From: Massospora cicadina
Lineage: Eukaryota; Entomophthoromycota; Entomophthoromycetes; Entomophthorales; Entomophthoraceae
Reading direction: 5' to 3'
Assembly (NCBI GenBank): GCA_022478985.1
Contig: JAKSZP010007889.1
Location: 62,001 to 126,000, forward strand
DNA length: 64,000 nucleotides
Below, one piece after another: positions 11,150-23,039 of the stretch. The notes under the pieces are model-generated. The model saw only the letters and a list, made by a program, of their open reading frames with translations. It had not been told where the DNA came from and made no database searches. The first letter of the stretch is position 1, and each line of letters begins with the position of its first letter. The position numbers and the translations under genes were made by a program.

Positions 11150-12060
11150 GAATATGTGAAAATTATACTTGCCTTGGATGCTGTGCTCAAAAGGCAGGAT
11201 TATTTTTAAGGAGGTTTGTATTGATAAGCTGCTTCCATTTGATAGCGATTGGAACATATATGGGTTCTTTAAGTGATTTGAGTTGGCAGAAGAAGGAGCT
11301 TCAGATCAGCAAAAAGTGAAATTGTTAATATCCATTTTGGATTTTGAAAGCGCTGACCAAGTTACTTGCTATCTTTCAAACAGTTCTGTTACATACCATG
11401 AAGTGAAGGATAATGTGCTGCGCTTGTTTGGGGGTACTACAAAGATGTCACAGCGGAAGGCAGAGTTCTTGACCATTGTGTTTTAGAGTAATGAGACCCT
11501 CACCATGTTTTCTTATTGCTTTATGATGGAAGCTCACATTTTAATTGGGTCAGGGACTTTATCCAAATCTGACTTATGCATAGCAATGACCTTTGCAGTG
11601 AAGCCATACTACAATCTTTACAATGTCATGGCTCTGTATTTAGAGGACGACGTACACTTGCTTAAAATTGTTTTATCTTATGCCATCTATCTGCTACCTT
11701 TTCTCTGACCAATACAGAGCTGAAACTTAGTGCATCCGCTGCCAGACTTGCCTATTTGGAGAAATTATCCTGCCCAGTTCAGAGTCCATCCAATAACCCT
11801 CAGCCTTATTATCACTACGCGCCTCACCCTCGACTGAATTACCATTGGCAGTTCAATTATTGGTCTGGGCTTGTTTACACCAATTGACTCCAGTCCAACT
11901 TTCAATGTGGCCCATCTTACAACAATCAAGTACGCAGGCCTTATGGGGTCAATTGTTTTGAGTGTAGTTGCCCTGGGGCACCTGGCATGAGGTTGCCCCA
12001 ATCATCAGGTCCATTACCTACCACAGGACCAGTACAATCAGGGAAAAGTCAGAGTGGTAA
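11150..12060 (+). pseudogene. gag remnant of element D
   Basis: The frames 11283-11486 and 11505-11708 read like the capsid part of gag. The block DQVTCYLSNSSVTYHEVKDNVLRLFG, followed by KMSQRKAEF, is shared almost word for word with the gag of element E (23117-23428). A zinc knuckle remnant, CFECSCPG, lies near 11954-11995. It keeps the first two Cys but has lost the His and the last Cys of C-x2-C-x4-H-x4-C. Frameshifts and stops separate the pieces. Confidence 0.7.
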
Positions 12061-12399
12061 GAGATGGGACTCTCCATCTCCACTATTACAACCTCAAACG
12101 TTCATCTGAACCTATCCACGTACATTCAGCGGAAGTCTCTCAGTATGAGATGCATTCCTATATCAACAGCCAGTTGGAGGGGTGAATGTATTGACATGAG
12201 CGCAAACCAAGGACATGGCAGAAGAAGGACCCCAGGAGTAACTGAAGCCTTATGCCTGTCAGATGTTTTACTAAATTTCTACAGATAATCCAAATCCATC
12301 CTCTGATTGCCTCTCTTAAAAGGGGTAAACGCTGCCCTCCCTTTGGACACTATTGTTAAAGAGTACCCTGTAGTTGGTAGGGTATTATGAGCTTCCTGG

Positions 12400-12763
12400 G
12401 GAAAAGAGATCCGTTAAATGTCCACATATTAAATAGTCATATATTTCTTATTCTTAGTGTACATACTGTGACATTGTAATAGCAAAAACCTAAGTCCATG
12501 ATATAAGCAATATGGACTCTCCAGTTAACATAGTGTCCACAAAGTTTCTGGTGAAGTTGATATTAAAGCCTGATGTGGAACATCATATGATATATGGGAC
12601 TGCAGGCACAGAAAGCACGGTCTCTGAGGGAGTGTACATCATGCTACCCTTGCAGTTTGGGTCAATCGTCATTGTAGCCCCAGTAATAGAGCTATCAAAA
12701 AATAGCTATGAATTTCTGGTTGAACTGCTTTTATGTGACACTTTGGGGCTGTTGTTGATATGA
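12400..12763 (+). pseudogene. Aspartic protease remnant of element D (active site lost)
   Basis: The frame 12512-12763 aligns with the intact-looking protease of element E: PVNIVSTKF, then YGTAGTES and LQFGSIVIVAPVI. The catalytic DTGAP of E reads NMDSP-like here, so the active-site Asp-Thr-Gly is destroyed. Pol polyprotein processing would not be possible. Confidence 0.75.
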
Positions 12764-12920
12764 CAGTGGAGACCTTCGAAATTCTGGGGCAGCGGATTCC
12801 AATTTACTTCACCTCCAGCAGAGTACCGAAGGATCTGGTGCACATGGGTCATATCATCCTGACATACAGTGATGGGGTGATTCTAGTTCACTATCATCGA
12901 CTAAAGGACAAGACCTGGGC

Positions 12921-12934
12921 ATCTAGTACTAAAA
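12921..12934 (+). mobile_element. Micro-retroposon, copy 1 (14-nt 3' end fragment with 18-bp TSD)
   Basis: ATCTAGTACTAAAA sits between AAAGGACAAGACCTGGGC (12903-12920) and AAAGGACAAAACCTGGGC (12935-12952), which match at 17 of 18 bases. The inserted bases equal the 3' end of the 42-bp unit at 62661-62702. The matching stretch of element E (about 21710-21755, reverse strand) has only one copy of the target, i.e. an empty site. Confidence 0.6.
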
Positions 12935-13439
12935 AAAGGACAAAACCTGGGCCCTTCCCCAACAGATATATAAATGCCAAGGGCTGCCTATCAGAGAAGC
13001 TGGACTAATGTCCATCCCCTCTGGTCATCAAGTAATAGTGAACACTGAATTGGCGGTAGAAGTGCCAGAAAGACTCTATAGGGAAGTTATTGGTCCTTAT
13101 CAGCAATTATGTCTTGAGCATCACATGGCTCCAGGCATAATACTTCCGGCCATGGGGAGATCAAGGTTTTGTTAGAAAATCTACAGAACAAACCAATGCA
13201 ATTCTACAAACATAAAATAGTGGCCTATTTACACTTGGACTCAGTTGAGAAGGTCCTTCAGGTTCACGTTTTGGGTCACTGGATGAATTTGGTCTAGCCT
13301 TTGAACCACAGTTTGGCATAATGGTGGTGGTACTACGTTAAAATCTAATGAGGTTATTGGAAAAACAAAAAGATCTGGTGATAGTTTTATTTTAAAAGTA
13401 CAAGGAGATTTTCGCCATCAATGATCATAATTTAGGGTG

Positions 13440-14135
13440 CACTTGGGGCATGGTCCATCAAGTGGACACTGGGGATCATCCCCACACCAGATCTCGGCTT
13501 ATTGCCAGTCTAGGGCAGCTGAGGAAGTAGCAACTGAGGAGATTGAAAAGCTACTCGAACAAGGGATGCTTGAACCATCAAAGAGTCCATGGGCTTCGCC
13601 ATTATGATTGTAAAAAAGAAGGACGGCACCAACCACATAGTAATGGACTAACGGAAGCTCAATAGTATTACAAAAAAGGACTCATACCCCTTGATAAGGA
13701 TCAACAATGCTTTGGATCAGCTATGGGCGCCCATTATTTTTCAGCGATGGACTTGATATCAAGTTACTGCCAGATTGAGTTTCTTTCAGCGGAGCACAAG
13801 TGCGCCATAATCACATACAAGGGGTTTTTCCAATCAACCCATATGCCTCAAGGGCTATGTAACGCCCTGGCTACGTTCCAGCGGTCCATGGATACCATTC
13901 TTGGTAACCTGAAGCTGTCATGTGTCCTCATATACCTCAGCAACATCAATGTATTATCCTGCACGTTTTCTGAGCACCTTACCCATTTGGAGGAGGTATT
14001 CCGCCGATTGACTGAGGCCAACATCAAGATCAAGCCCCAGAAATGCCACCTTTTTAAAGACCAGCTGTAATATCTGGGATTTGTGGTAGACTCAAAGGGG
14101 CTAATACCACAGCTGTCCAAGGTGGAGGCCATCTG
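13440..14135 (+). pseudogene. Reverse transcriptase remnant of element D
   Basis: The main frame 13723-14070 shows HYFSAMDLISSYCQI, THMPQGLCNALATFQRSMD and CVLIYLSNINVL. This is the gypsy RT palm. The catalytic Y-L-D-D has become YLSN, so both metal-binding Asp residues of the box are gone. Upstream fragments in other frames match HRVDTGDHP and PWASP of element E. A stop at 14068-14070 is followed by more pol sequence in other frames. Confidence 0.85.
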
Positions 14136-14137
14136 TA

Positions 14138-14527
14138 ATGACGAAACTAACCAGCAATCTTGACATCCAGGTATTTATGGGGATGGTCAGTTACTACTGC
14201 CGCTTTATACCTAACTTTAGCTGTATTGGAGGTCCACTGTTTGAGGTACTAAAGAAGGATGAAATTTTTGAATGTACAGAATGCTGTCAACCCTCCTTTA
14301 ATACACTTTGTTCGGCGTTGATCAATGTGATAGTGGTACGCTATCTGAACTTTATTAATTAATTTATTGTAGAGAAGGATGTATCCCTTTTCGCTGTTGG
14401 GGCAGTTCTGTCCCAGAAAGATGATGAAGGGGAGGAGCACCCAGTTGCATACTGTAGTTTTAGCTTAAACTGTCATGAATTAAATTACACCGTGACTGAG
14501 TGGGAGTGCTTAGCAGTGATCTACGCT
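14138..14527 (+). pseudogene. RT connection and RNase H, first half (element D, split by element E)
   Basis: 14138-14362 reads VFMGMVSYYCRFIPNFSCIGGPLFEVL, the RT tail typical of gypsy. Around 14380-14527 the RNase H block runs FAVGAVLSQKDDEGEEHPVAYC to TEWECLAVIYA. It then stops dead at element E and continues at 24680 with YKQFRVYFHG. The two halves join exactly across E, apart from the target-site duplication. Confidence 0.85.
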
Positions 14528-14675
14528 GTTATAATTTTGGATGGTATCATTATAATCCACCATATTGTTTGTACACAGGTTGAACCCACTGAACAACAGA
14601 TACATGACTTGGGGATTGTTGGTCCTTTAATGCACTTGAGATATACTAAAAATAGGAGAAATTGCTCACTGTGGG

Positions 14676-15233
14676 GTGATAGTCCAAAACAACAAAAAAT
14701 TTAAAATCACAAATTCATCATCACACTTGCATGGTCGAGTCCTGGTAGCAACAATCACATGCCAAAATGAAATAATTTCGTTAGCATGTATCTACGCACC
14801 GTGCACTGCAACTGAGAGAAAAAAGATTGAAAAAATTTCTACTCTCACCCTCCCACCAGATATCATCATGTTAGGCGATTTCAACTGCTGGGATAACCCC
14901 AATACAGATCAATGGCCTAATCCCAGGGGATACCCACCTGGACACATTGAATATCGCACAATGAAGGCATCTTTTGGCTTACAGGATGCTCTTCCCCCCG
15001 ATTCACCAACCCTTCCCCACATGACAAGGCCCAACGTTTGCAAGGGACTGCTCATATCGATGAGTCATATTGACCACATCTTCATCCCACAATCCCACCA
15101 CTCAAGAATCTCCAAATTTACAACAAAAAAGGTCAATTTTTCTGATCACCAATTAGTTATGGTGCAGTTAGCGCCTACCCAATCCCACACACAGGTGTCG
15201 CCTTGGAGAAAGCTTCACCCAGAAAATATATAA
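14676..15233 (+). pseudogene. LINE 1 ORF2: AP-type endonuclease domain, 5' truncated
   Basis: The 185-codon frame lacks the N-terminal third of an apurinic/apyrimidinic-type endonuclease. It shows IYAPC, IIMLGDFNCW (the G-D-F-N motif with catalytic Asp and Asn), SHIDHIFIP and FSDHQLVMV (the S-D-H motif with the final catalytic Asp-His). This domain nicks the target DNA to prime reverse transcription. The frame ends at TAA 15231-15233; in-frame homology continues after the stop toward the RT, so the stop is a mutation. Confidence 0.85.
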
Positions 15234-15407
15234 TTGCCTGAGATATCTGACTGGGTTGAAAATAAGGCTACAAACCCAGAATTCACAGCCCCATTCACTT
15301 TGGATCCCATTGGAACATGGGAAAATTTCAAAAAAGATTTAATCAACAAAACCTGACATATTGCATCACGCAAGTACACCGCGGACACATCCACAATCAA
15401 GCGTACC

Positions 15408-16439
15408 TTGGAAGAACTAGACCACCTGGAAATAAATACTCTGAGATCTGACTATAGCCCTAATTGGGGACGCAAATGGGCAGAAATTTCAGCCCGACTT
15501 AACAATCTCATCTTTGAACACCAACACAGAATCAAAGTATCAAACAAAGGTAAGTTCATAAAGGAAGGCGAAACCTGTTTGACATACTTTTTCCACCAAT
15601 TTCACTCCCGCGGAAACCAGCCCGCGTGCACACAGGTCTGCAAGACCAATGGCACCGTGGCAACTGACCCTGAGGAGGTCAAGGCGGAAGTACACCGCTA
15701 TTACACCAAATTATATCGCGATATGCCACCAGATCCACAAAAAATTAAAGAATTTATTCAAACTGCCAAGATACAAAGTACACCACCAAATTACAATATA
15801 CTATCCCTTATTACATGGGAGGAGCTTTGGGAAACAATTTGCGGTGCACCACGTAGGAAATGCCCGGAGCCTGATGGGATACCCTACGAATTTTACAAAG
15901 GATATTACCAACAAATCGCCCCCCTCCTATTGGCGTCAATGAACCAGAGTTTGTTGGAAACACGCCTATTACCAGGAGGCCATGAATCCTACGTTATAAC
16001 CTTGTATAAAAAGTGTGACAAGTTGGACCTGAACAACTGGCACCCAATTGCACTCTCCAACACTGACACAAAAATTCTAACAAAAATTCTAGCAGCTAGA
16101 TTAGGCACAATTGCATCTGACGTCCTATCACCCAACCAGTTTGGGTTTATACCAGGGCGTTCAATCTGGAACAATATACACCCTGTTGCAAACATTTGCC
16201 AATCCAAAGCAACTGGTGCCCTAGTCTTCTTGGATCAGGAAAAGGCGTATGACCGTGTTAGCTGGCCATACCTAAAAGAATGTCTACATGCCTTCAAACT
16301 CCCACCAAGATTCATAAAATGGGCGATGCTCCTAACAGAATCTGCAACCATGGCTGTATGCGGCCCTGTATTCCTAACAAACAATATCAAACCACACAGA
16401 GGGCTCAAACAAGGGGATCCCCTCAGCCCACTGCTATAA
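15408..16439 (+). pseudogene. LINE 1 ORF2: reverse transcriptase domain
   Basis: This is a 343-codon frame with the LINE RT order: RKCPEPDGIPYEFYK, WHPIALSNTDTKILTKILAARL, SPNQFGFIPGRSIWNNI, ALVFLDQEKAYDRVSW and HRGLKQGDPLSPLL. It ends at a TAA (16437-16439) inside a conserved block and resumes at 16485-16766 with KKLAFADDCVAG, the F-A-D-D catalytic box. This is one of the less damaged coding regions in the window. Confidence 0.9.
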
Positions 16440-18037
16440 AATTTCAGCTTTGACCTGCTCCTCCGAGTAACTGACTCACGTCTCATGGGGATAACCGCAC
16501 AAGGACAACCAACAGTCAAGAAACTGGCCTTTGCAGATGACTGCGTAGCAGGTATAGCAAACAATGAAGATTCCCAACAGCTGGAACACACTCTAGAGGA
16601 ATACTCCAAGGTGAGCAATGCATCGCTCAACAAAAGGAAGACAGAAATCATCCTTTTAAGCAAATACATAAACAATTGGGCCACAACATCAGAACCTCAC
16701 ACCAACACTCGAAGAAAAGACCCAATTACTTTACCCTTTGCAACACCTCCCACCACCCCTGTCTGACACCTTGGAATCTGGCTAGAATCAGGGGGATATG
16801 CTAATGAGACAATGGAAAGTAACCTGTTAAACGGGTATCCAAACGCGTCACCTCCCTCAAGGGAAGAACCCCAGGACTAACAGGACGAGTTACAGTTGCT
16901 AACTCGCTCATCCTCCCAATACTGTGGTACCAGGCCTATGCGATAGCCTTCTCACCTACCTTTATAACCTCAATTCGCGCGCTTATCCAGGGCTGGCTGT
17001 GGCCTGGCTCTCACCCTCCAATAAGGATGGAAACACTATTTGTCCCACGCTCAAGCGGAGGCATGGGACTAATAGATTTTGAGAGCCACGCCAACCGCAT
17101 CCTGGGTACCTGGATAAAGGAAATCCTTGCTCCAGACCTCCCACAACAACATTGGTCCAGAGCAGCACGGACTAACTTTTCACAGGCGCTCAAATTAACC
17201 AACCCATATAGTCCACCCAGACTACTTTCATACCTTGCCAAGCACCCTACTGCAACAGGTCCTCATGGAACCTCCCCTCATTTCAAACATATCCTCTCAA
17301 CTATCCGCCGTATGGGATGGACCGTAGAGAACATGGGTACTATACAGGGAAGGGGGACCCAGCCCCCAATTCAAATTAAGAAACCCAGAAAACCACCCCC
17401 AGAGGGATATGCTCGCAACAACCCCAAGCATAGATAGGATAGAATACCTAGATATGCTGGTCATTCCCTACTATTTAACCACACAGAAAGCAAAAAGAAA
17501 ATGACACACCACCCACTCCTACAGCCAAGGATAAGAGCAAACGCCTGGCACTGTTTGAGAAGGACCTATAGGATGGCGGACCGCTCCAACTCCCTCCACA
17601 AAACATGTGCAGTATGTGGAGGGGAGGGATCCCTACATCACCGCCTAGAAACATTCCCCCCAACCAAAGCTATATGGCAGGAAGTCGCACGCCTGCTCAA
17701 GATTCAAAACGAACAGGAATTCTCGATATCAAAGAGTATCTTCACGCTCCAGATTGAGTCACCAATCCCATCTACCCTCCGCTCCCTAATAATACCCATT
17801 GCAATGTGGACAATACACACAATTTCATTAGATGCGTTCAAGGGCACGGTCCCAACCATTCATGGGATTATTAACAGATTCCATGTCCATTTACTAGAGC
17901 ACTTCCAAGCCTGGCTCTATGGATATATGAGACCAAGACAAAAAGCGCTCATAGAATCATGGTTCCCACTCTGGTTCCTCCACACAGACCCTTTCCTTCA
18001 CACCTGCTCCATAGCAGGGGAAACCCCCTCGGAGTAG
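16440..18037 (+). pseudogene. LINE 1 ORF2: FADD box, thumb and C-terminal zinc-knuckle region
   Basis: Pieces at 16485-16766, 17027-17437 and 17501-18037 follow the order seen in LINE 2. The last has CAVCGGEGSLHHRLETFPP, matching CVMCGQYRTLFHHLEKCPP of LINE 2. The final zinc-binding Cys is replaced by Phe in this copy. The 3' UTR is 18038-18187. Confidence 0.8.
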
Positions 18038-18628
18038 TGCACCAACCCCCCATACCTGGCAGTCTCGCTGGCAACAGGGGTAACTTGAGTACCCTGGGGT
18101 GCCCAATTTTTATATTTCTTAGTTATTTTCTTAGTTTCACGTATATTTGGTAATGTCTGTCCCCTGGTTGGCTTACCTCAGTTAAATAAAAATAGGAGAA
18201 ATTGCCCCAACGACTCTTTATTTACTTTTTAATAAATAAAGCGACCTTTCACTATTTAGTTCTCTCTCTACTAATTTGCAACCTAATCTTCTCACTCACC
18301 CATCTCGCTTATATACAGTGGCTTTGGATGATACCACTCTCATATCTTGGCCTATTATATTCCACTAAGATTCTCTGGTTTCGGCTTGTTATTCTTTAGA
18401 TCTCTATCAAACTAATTGGAGGTGATCTAATTTGTATTCATCAAATATTGACATCACCTTATTTTCTTATTGCCTTAGTTAGGGGCGATCTAATATTAAC
18501 CCATTATATCCCAATATCGCCTCATCTCGAGGCACTTAAAGAATCTTAACTGATAGCATGTTTTGTAATTTGTTCTATCCGCCCTATCTGTTCCAAGCTT
18601 ATTGTCCAGTAATATAAGAATCATAACA

Positions 18629-19330
18629 TTACCCGTTCCTTGACTGGATGATAAGGGTACTATTGCTTATATGGTCAGAGGAACTTTGCATGCACTTGGT
18701 TAATGATCCGACCAATTGAAGGGTCTTTGATGGTATAAGCGTCAACACCATTTTTCTCTATAACTATGAAGAGCCATACCAAATACTGGCCAGCTTTCTT
18801 TTTACCTGAACCCATGTTGGTCATGGAAGAGAACCATATTACCCTCTTTGAACTGCGTCAACCCACTATGACATACCTGATTGCAGCTTGATTTTTGATC
18901 TTCTTGGCTAAGCTGAAGTAATATGCTTCAGCTTAAAATTTGATCAAAGCGTTTACAAGGTTAGTCAAATAGTGGTGGGGTTCCATTCTGCTGGTGTCTT
19001 CTACACACGAATAAAGTAATGCTGGAAGAGCCAGGTGTCGGCTGTATAGTAGTTGGAAGGGCTCTTCCCTGTGGCGGAATGGTAACTAATATTATAGTTA
19101 AACACGGCAGTGGAAAGGAGGGAGCTCAATTAGAAGGTCGTCCATTACTAATTTTTGTAGAATGTTCACCAAAGTCACATTCACCCGTTTGACTATTCCA
19201 TTGGGATTAGTGTGATATGGAGTCATCAAAATCTCATGGTTACCCATAAGCTCGTTTAGTTTGGGGAGAATGTGCGAGGTGAAGTTGGTTCCATTTTACA
19301 GTAAGAATGAACTGAGGACAGCCATGTCAC
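18629..19330 (-). pseudogene. Integrase C-terminal part and 3' end of element E
   Basis: On the - strand, fragments read SLLSTAVFNYNISYHSATGKSPSNYY and further heavily frameshifted blocks, as in the integrase tail of D. A purine tract (AAGGAACGGGTAA on the - strand) ends at the 3' LTR boundary 18628/18629. Confidence 0.6.
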
Positions 19331-19700
19331 TGAACAATACATTCTGTTATGAACTTGGCCACTGTGATTGCCCCCAAATCCCATATTGCCCGTGCTTCAA
19401 CCCACCAGGTCAAGAGATAGATAGCCACCAGAATGTACTTACACCAGTTAGCTCCTGTTTGTAAGGGACCAACGACATCAAGGGAAACCGTATGCCAAGC
19501 AAAATGTGGTTTTACTACCCGGTACAAAGTCAAATGGCAAAATGGCTTCTCCACTTGGCACTGATGGTAACAGCAAATGGTTTTAAGCACATCAAAGCTC
19601 ATGATTTCTTTTTAGTACTGAGGGCGCAACAACTCCATTGTCTTGTGCACAACACCATGTTTGACTGCCTTGTGGGTGCTCATAACAATTTCTGGCCATG
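19327..19700 (-). pseudogene. Integrase zinc-binding and N-core remnant of element E
   Basis: The frame 19602-19327 shows CYHQCQVEKPF (C-x2-C of the HHCC domain) and SLDVVGPLQTG, which carries the first Asp of the DDE triad. The second Asp region is destroyed by frameshift. Confidence 0.8.
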
Positions 19701-19810
19701 CTGAGGGTCACAGGAAATTCACCGTAGAATCGCTGATCTGCTTGTACAGTTCCCATTCCATGGGAAGGTAGTCATTCACATCTCATTAATGCCTTGATCA
19801 CTTGGGGCGG

Positions 19811-20164
19811 TTAATCATCATATATTCCGCTAAGCATATTATCATACATCACATCACTGAGGTCCACCATCATGGCAACTTTTGGCAATAGAGATAAATA
19901 GTCAGCATTCTGATGCTTTACTCTTGGGCAGTGAAGGATCTCGAAGTAATAAGCCTTCATATTAAGATCCCATCGAGCCAAACGCCCTTCAGACTCATTG
20001 AGGTTCTGCAACCAGCGTAATGACGCGTAATCTGTTACAAATTTAAACTTTACCCCATGCAAGTAGACTCTGAATTGCTTATATGCATAGATCACCACTA
20101 AGCACTCCTGCTCAGTCATGGTATAATTACGCTCATGGCATTTCATACTTTGACTGCAGTACAT
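19811..20164 (-). pseudogene. RNase H remnant of element E
   Basis: The 117-codon frame reads NYTMTEQECLVVIYAYKQFRV, then FVTDYASLRWLQNL and GRLARWDL. This is the central and C-terminal RNase H plus tether region. The Asp of FVTDYASL (usual V-x-T-D-H) is retained. Confidence 0.85.
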
Positions 20165-20559
20165 TATGGGGTGCTCCTCTCACTCGTCATTTTTTTGAGA
20201 AAGTACCGCCCCACCAGTGGAAAGGGACTCATCCATCTGAACAATAAACTCCCTATCAAATTTTGGATAGCATAATACTGGTGCATTAGTCAGCGCCGTA
20301 CAAAGTGTATCAAAGGCATATTGATTAAGTTCCATCCATTCAAACACAACATTCTTTTTTAACAGCTCAAATAGAGGCCCAAATACAGCTAAAGTTAGGG
20401 ATGAAGCGTTGGTAATAACTGGCCATTCCCAAAAATATCAGTATGTTGCATTTACTATTAGGGGTAATCATTTTATGGATGGCCTCCACCTTAGCCAACT
20501 GTGGTTCAGCCCCTTAGAGTCTACCACAAACCCCAGGTATTCCAACTGATTTTTGAAGA

Positions 20560-21210
20560 AGTTCTTTTTCAAGGCTTAACTTTGATGTTTGCCTCAGCGA
20601 GTTGGCGGATTACTACTTCTAGATGATCAAGGTGCTCCAAAAAGGTTCGAGAGAAAACATTAATATCAATGAGGTATATGAGTACACATGACAGCTTCAA
20701 GTCGCTGAGAATAGTGTTCATGGCTCACTGAAACGTAGCCGGGGCGTTACACAGCCCTTAAGGCATCCAAGTTGGTTGGAAAAGGCCTTTGGATGTGATT
20801 ATGGCACATTTTTCCTGTTCCACCGCAGGTAGCTCAATTTGCCAGTAACTTAATATCAAGTCCATCGCTGAAAAATAATGGGCTCCCCATAGCTGATCCA
20901 AAGCATTTTTGATACTTGGCAAGGGGTACAAGTCCTTTTTTGTAATACTATTGAGCTTCTGGTAGTCTATTACTATTTGGTTGGTGCCGTCCTTCCATTT
21001 TGCAATCAGAATAGGTGAGGCCCATGGTCTCTTTAATGGTTCAAGCATCCCTTGCTCCAGCAACTTGTCAATTTTCTCAGTGACAATGTTTTCTACTGTC
21101 CTTGATTGGTGGATCAACTGAGACCTTATGGGGGGATGATCTCTTGTGTCCACTCGATGGACCTTCTGAACACACCCTAAATCATGATCGTCAACAGTGA
21201 AATTCAACAT
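20560..21210 (-). pseudogene. Reverse transcriptase remnant of element E
   Basis: The frame 21210-20758 contains PWASPILIAKWKDGTNQIVI, YQKLNSITKKDLYPLPSI, HYFSAMDLILSYWQIE and KGLFQPTWMP. It continues after a stop with GLCNAPATFQ and CVLIYLIDINVFS. The catalytic Y-L-D-D reads YLID, so one Asp is lost. The CAA or CGA codon expected at the stop after WMP is now TAA. Confidence 0.88.
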
Positions 21211-21366
21211 GTAATTTTGAAATAAAGCTATTGCTTGGTCTTTTTTTCTTCCAATAACCCTATTAAATTACTCCATGGTACCACTGGCATTACACCAGCT
21301 GGTGCCTCAACTGATAGACCAAATTAGTCTAATGACTTAAAATCATGAACCTGAAGGACCTCTTTT

Positions 21367-21412
21367 TTTTAGTACTAGATGGTCCCAACCCAAGGGGGGG
21401 ATTCATCGATGT
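21367..21412 (-). mobile_element. Micro-retroposon, copy 2 (46 nt, 16-bp TSD)
   Basis: On the - strand the insert begins ACATCGATGAATCCCC and ends GGGACCATCTAGTACTAAAA. The + strand duplication CTGAAGGACCTCTTTT lies at 21351-21366 and 21413-21428, a perfect 16 bp. The related site in element D (GAAGGTCCTTCAGG near 13250) has a single copy and no insert. It differs from copy 3 mainly by two extra C in the C run. Confidence 0.75.
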
Positions 21413-21922
21413 CTGAAGGACCTCTTTTATTGGAGCCAAATGTAAATATATTCCTATTTGGTGTCAGCGGATTTGCATTAGTTTGTTCTGGAGATTTTCT
21501 AAAAAAACCTTAATCTCCCCATGGCCTAAAAGTATAATCCCTGGAGCCACATGAGGCTCAAACTGTTTTGATGATAGAGCCCAATGACTTCCCCATATAG
21601 CTTGACAGGCACTTCCACCTCTAACTTGGTGTTCACTAAAACTTGATGTCCAAAAGGAATAGATATGGGCCCTGCAGCTTAAAGAGGTATCCCTTAATAT
21701 TCATATATCTGCTGGGGAAGGGTCTAATTCTTATTTTTTAGGCAAAAAAGTGAACTGGCATCACCCCATCACTATATGCAAGGTTGATGTGGCTCATATG
21801 CACTGGATCCTTCATCACTCCACTAGAGGTGAATTAAATTGGGATCCGGTGTTCTCAAAATGGCAAGGGTCTCCTCCATCATATTAACAGCAGCCCCAAA
21901 ATGTCACAAAAAATGGTTCTAA

Positions 21923-22867
21923 TTAGCAAGTCGTAGTTTTTTTTGGTAGGACAATCGCTGGAGCTACAATGACAATGGACCCAAAATACAGAGGTAGCGC
22001 ACTGTATGCTCCCTCAGAGATGTTGCTTTCTGCTCCAGCAGTTCCATACACCATTTGATGGTCCACATCAGGCTTTAACGTCAACTTCGCCATCAACTTA
22101 GTGGAAACTATGTTGACTGGAGCACCAGTATCTATTATAGCGTATCTATTTTTTGCTACTAAAATATTACAGTATGTACACTCAGAATAAGAAAGATATT
22201 GACTGTTTAATATGTGGACATTTATGGGATCTCTCTTTTTTATAAGACTCATTATCCCCTCACCAACTTTTGGATATTCTTTTACAATGGCATCTACCAG
22301 AAGAGAAACGTGTACTCCTTTCAGAGTTGGTGCATACGCAGCAGAATCCAGATTTTCTGAGGAATCTTGATCAAGCATTTGACAGGCATAAGGCTTCAGT
22401 TGCTCTGGCGATCCTTCTTCCACCACGGCCTTGGCTTGAGCTCGTGTCACTACGTTCACTCCTCCAACTGGCTGCTGGTATAAAATTCCATCATTGTACT
22501 GAGGGACTTCCGCAGGATATACTACTATTGATTCAGGGACGTTTTGGGTTGGAATCGCAGGGGTAGAGAGTCCCATCTTTACTCTGCTCCATCTTTTACC
22601 TGGTAGTATTATCTTGGTGTATGTAGTGCACATGGCGGTTATGGCAGAATTTTGCCAAGTGACAAGGGCGGCCGCATTCATAGCAGCTAATCCCATAAGT
22701 TTCACATCCCTGATTTTCATAAGAGGGTCCAGGTCAGAAAGTTTGGGGTTGTTCAGCATAACCAGGGACAGGTTGGTAAGATGATTGCTGACGTTTGGTG
22801 TAGCTAGGTCCTGGTTGGTAGATAGGTTGCTGACGGTTTTTGTAACCAGTCCCTGGACAATAATCAA
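21923..22867 (-). pseudogene. gag C-terminus and aspartic protease of element E (DTG intact)
   Basis: This is the longest - strand frame, 314 codons. The protease is near its C-terminus: YAIIDTGAPVNIVS (DTG codons at 22128-22142), then YGTAGAES, LYFGSIVIVAPAI. DTGAP is the active-site loop of retroviral-type aspartic proteases. A zinc knuckle, CYECGRPCHLAKFC, complete as C-x2-C-x4-H-x4-C, lies at 22644-22685 in a different frame. A frameshift therefore separates the two. Confidence 0.85.
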
Positions 22868-23039
22868 ACTGTTGAGTATAATTTGGCGAAGGATGAGGTG
22901 CAGAGTTATAGTAAGGTCAAGGGTTGCTAAGCAGAAAGTGAGTCGGATGAGAGTATTTTCCTGAATAATAGGGTACAGTAGAGGCGATAGTCTTCCATTC
23001 CATATTTGGCGGCGGAAAGTTAGGGGATATGCGATGCAA

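Larger units (their letters stand above)
14666..18187 (+). mobile_element. LINE 1: 5'-truncated non-LTR retrotransposon in the LTR of element E
   Basis: A perfect 18-bp target-site duplication, AAAAATAGGAGAAATTGC, flanks it at 14648-14665 and 18188-18205. The unoccupied site is present in the other LTR of E (ACTAAAAATGGGAGCAATTTC near 24236). The 5' end is truncated inside the endonuclease domain. The 3' end is TGTCCCCTGGTTGGCTTACCTCAGTTAAAT. It contains the endonuclease remainder, reverse transcriptase and a C-terminal zinc-knuckle region of an ORF2. Confidence 0.93.
14528..18628 (-). repeat. 3' LTR of element E, split by LINE 1
   Basis: LTR sequence occupies 14528-14665 and 18206-18628. 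It matches 24118-24679 once the LINE and one copy of its 18-bp duplication are removed. It starts TGTTATAATTTTGG and ends AATCATAACA on the + strand. Confidence 0.85.

Noticed and set aside
19605..19625. Fourth micro-retroposon copy (TTTTTAGTACTGAGGG)
   Set aside because: It aligns with integrase coding sequence (LLRPQYYWEIM in element D) and has no target-site duplication.
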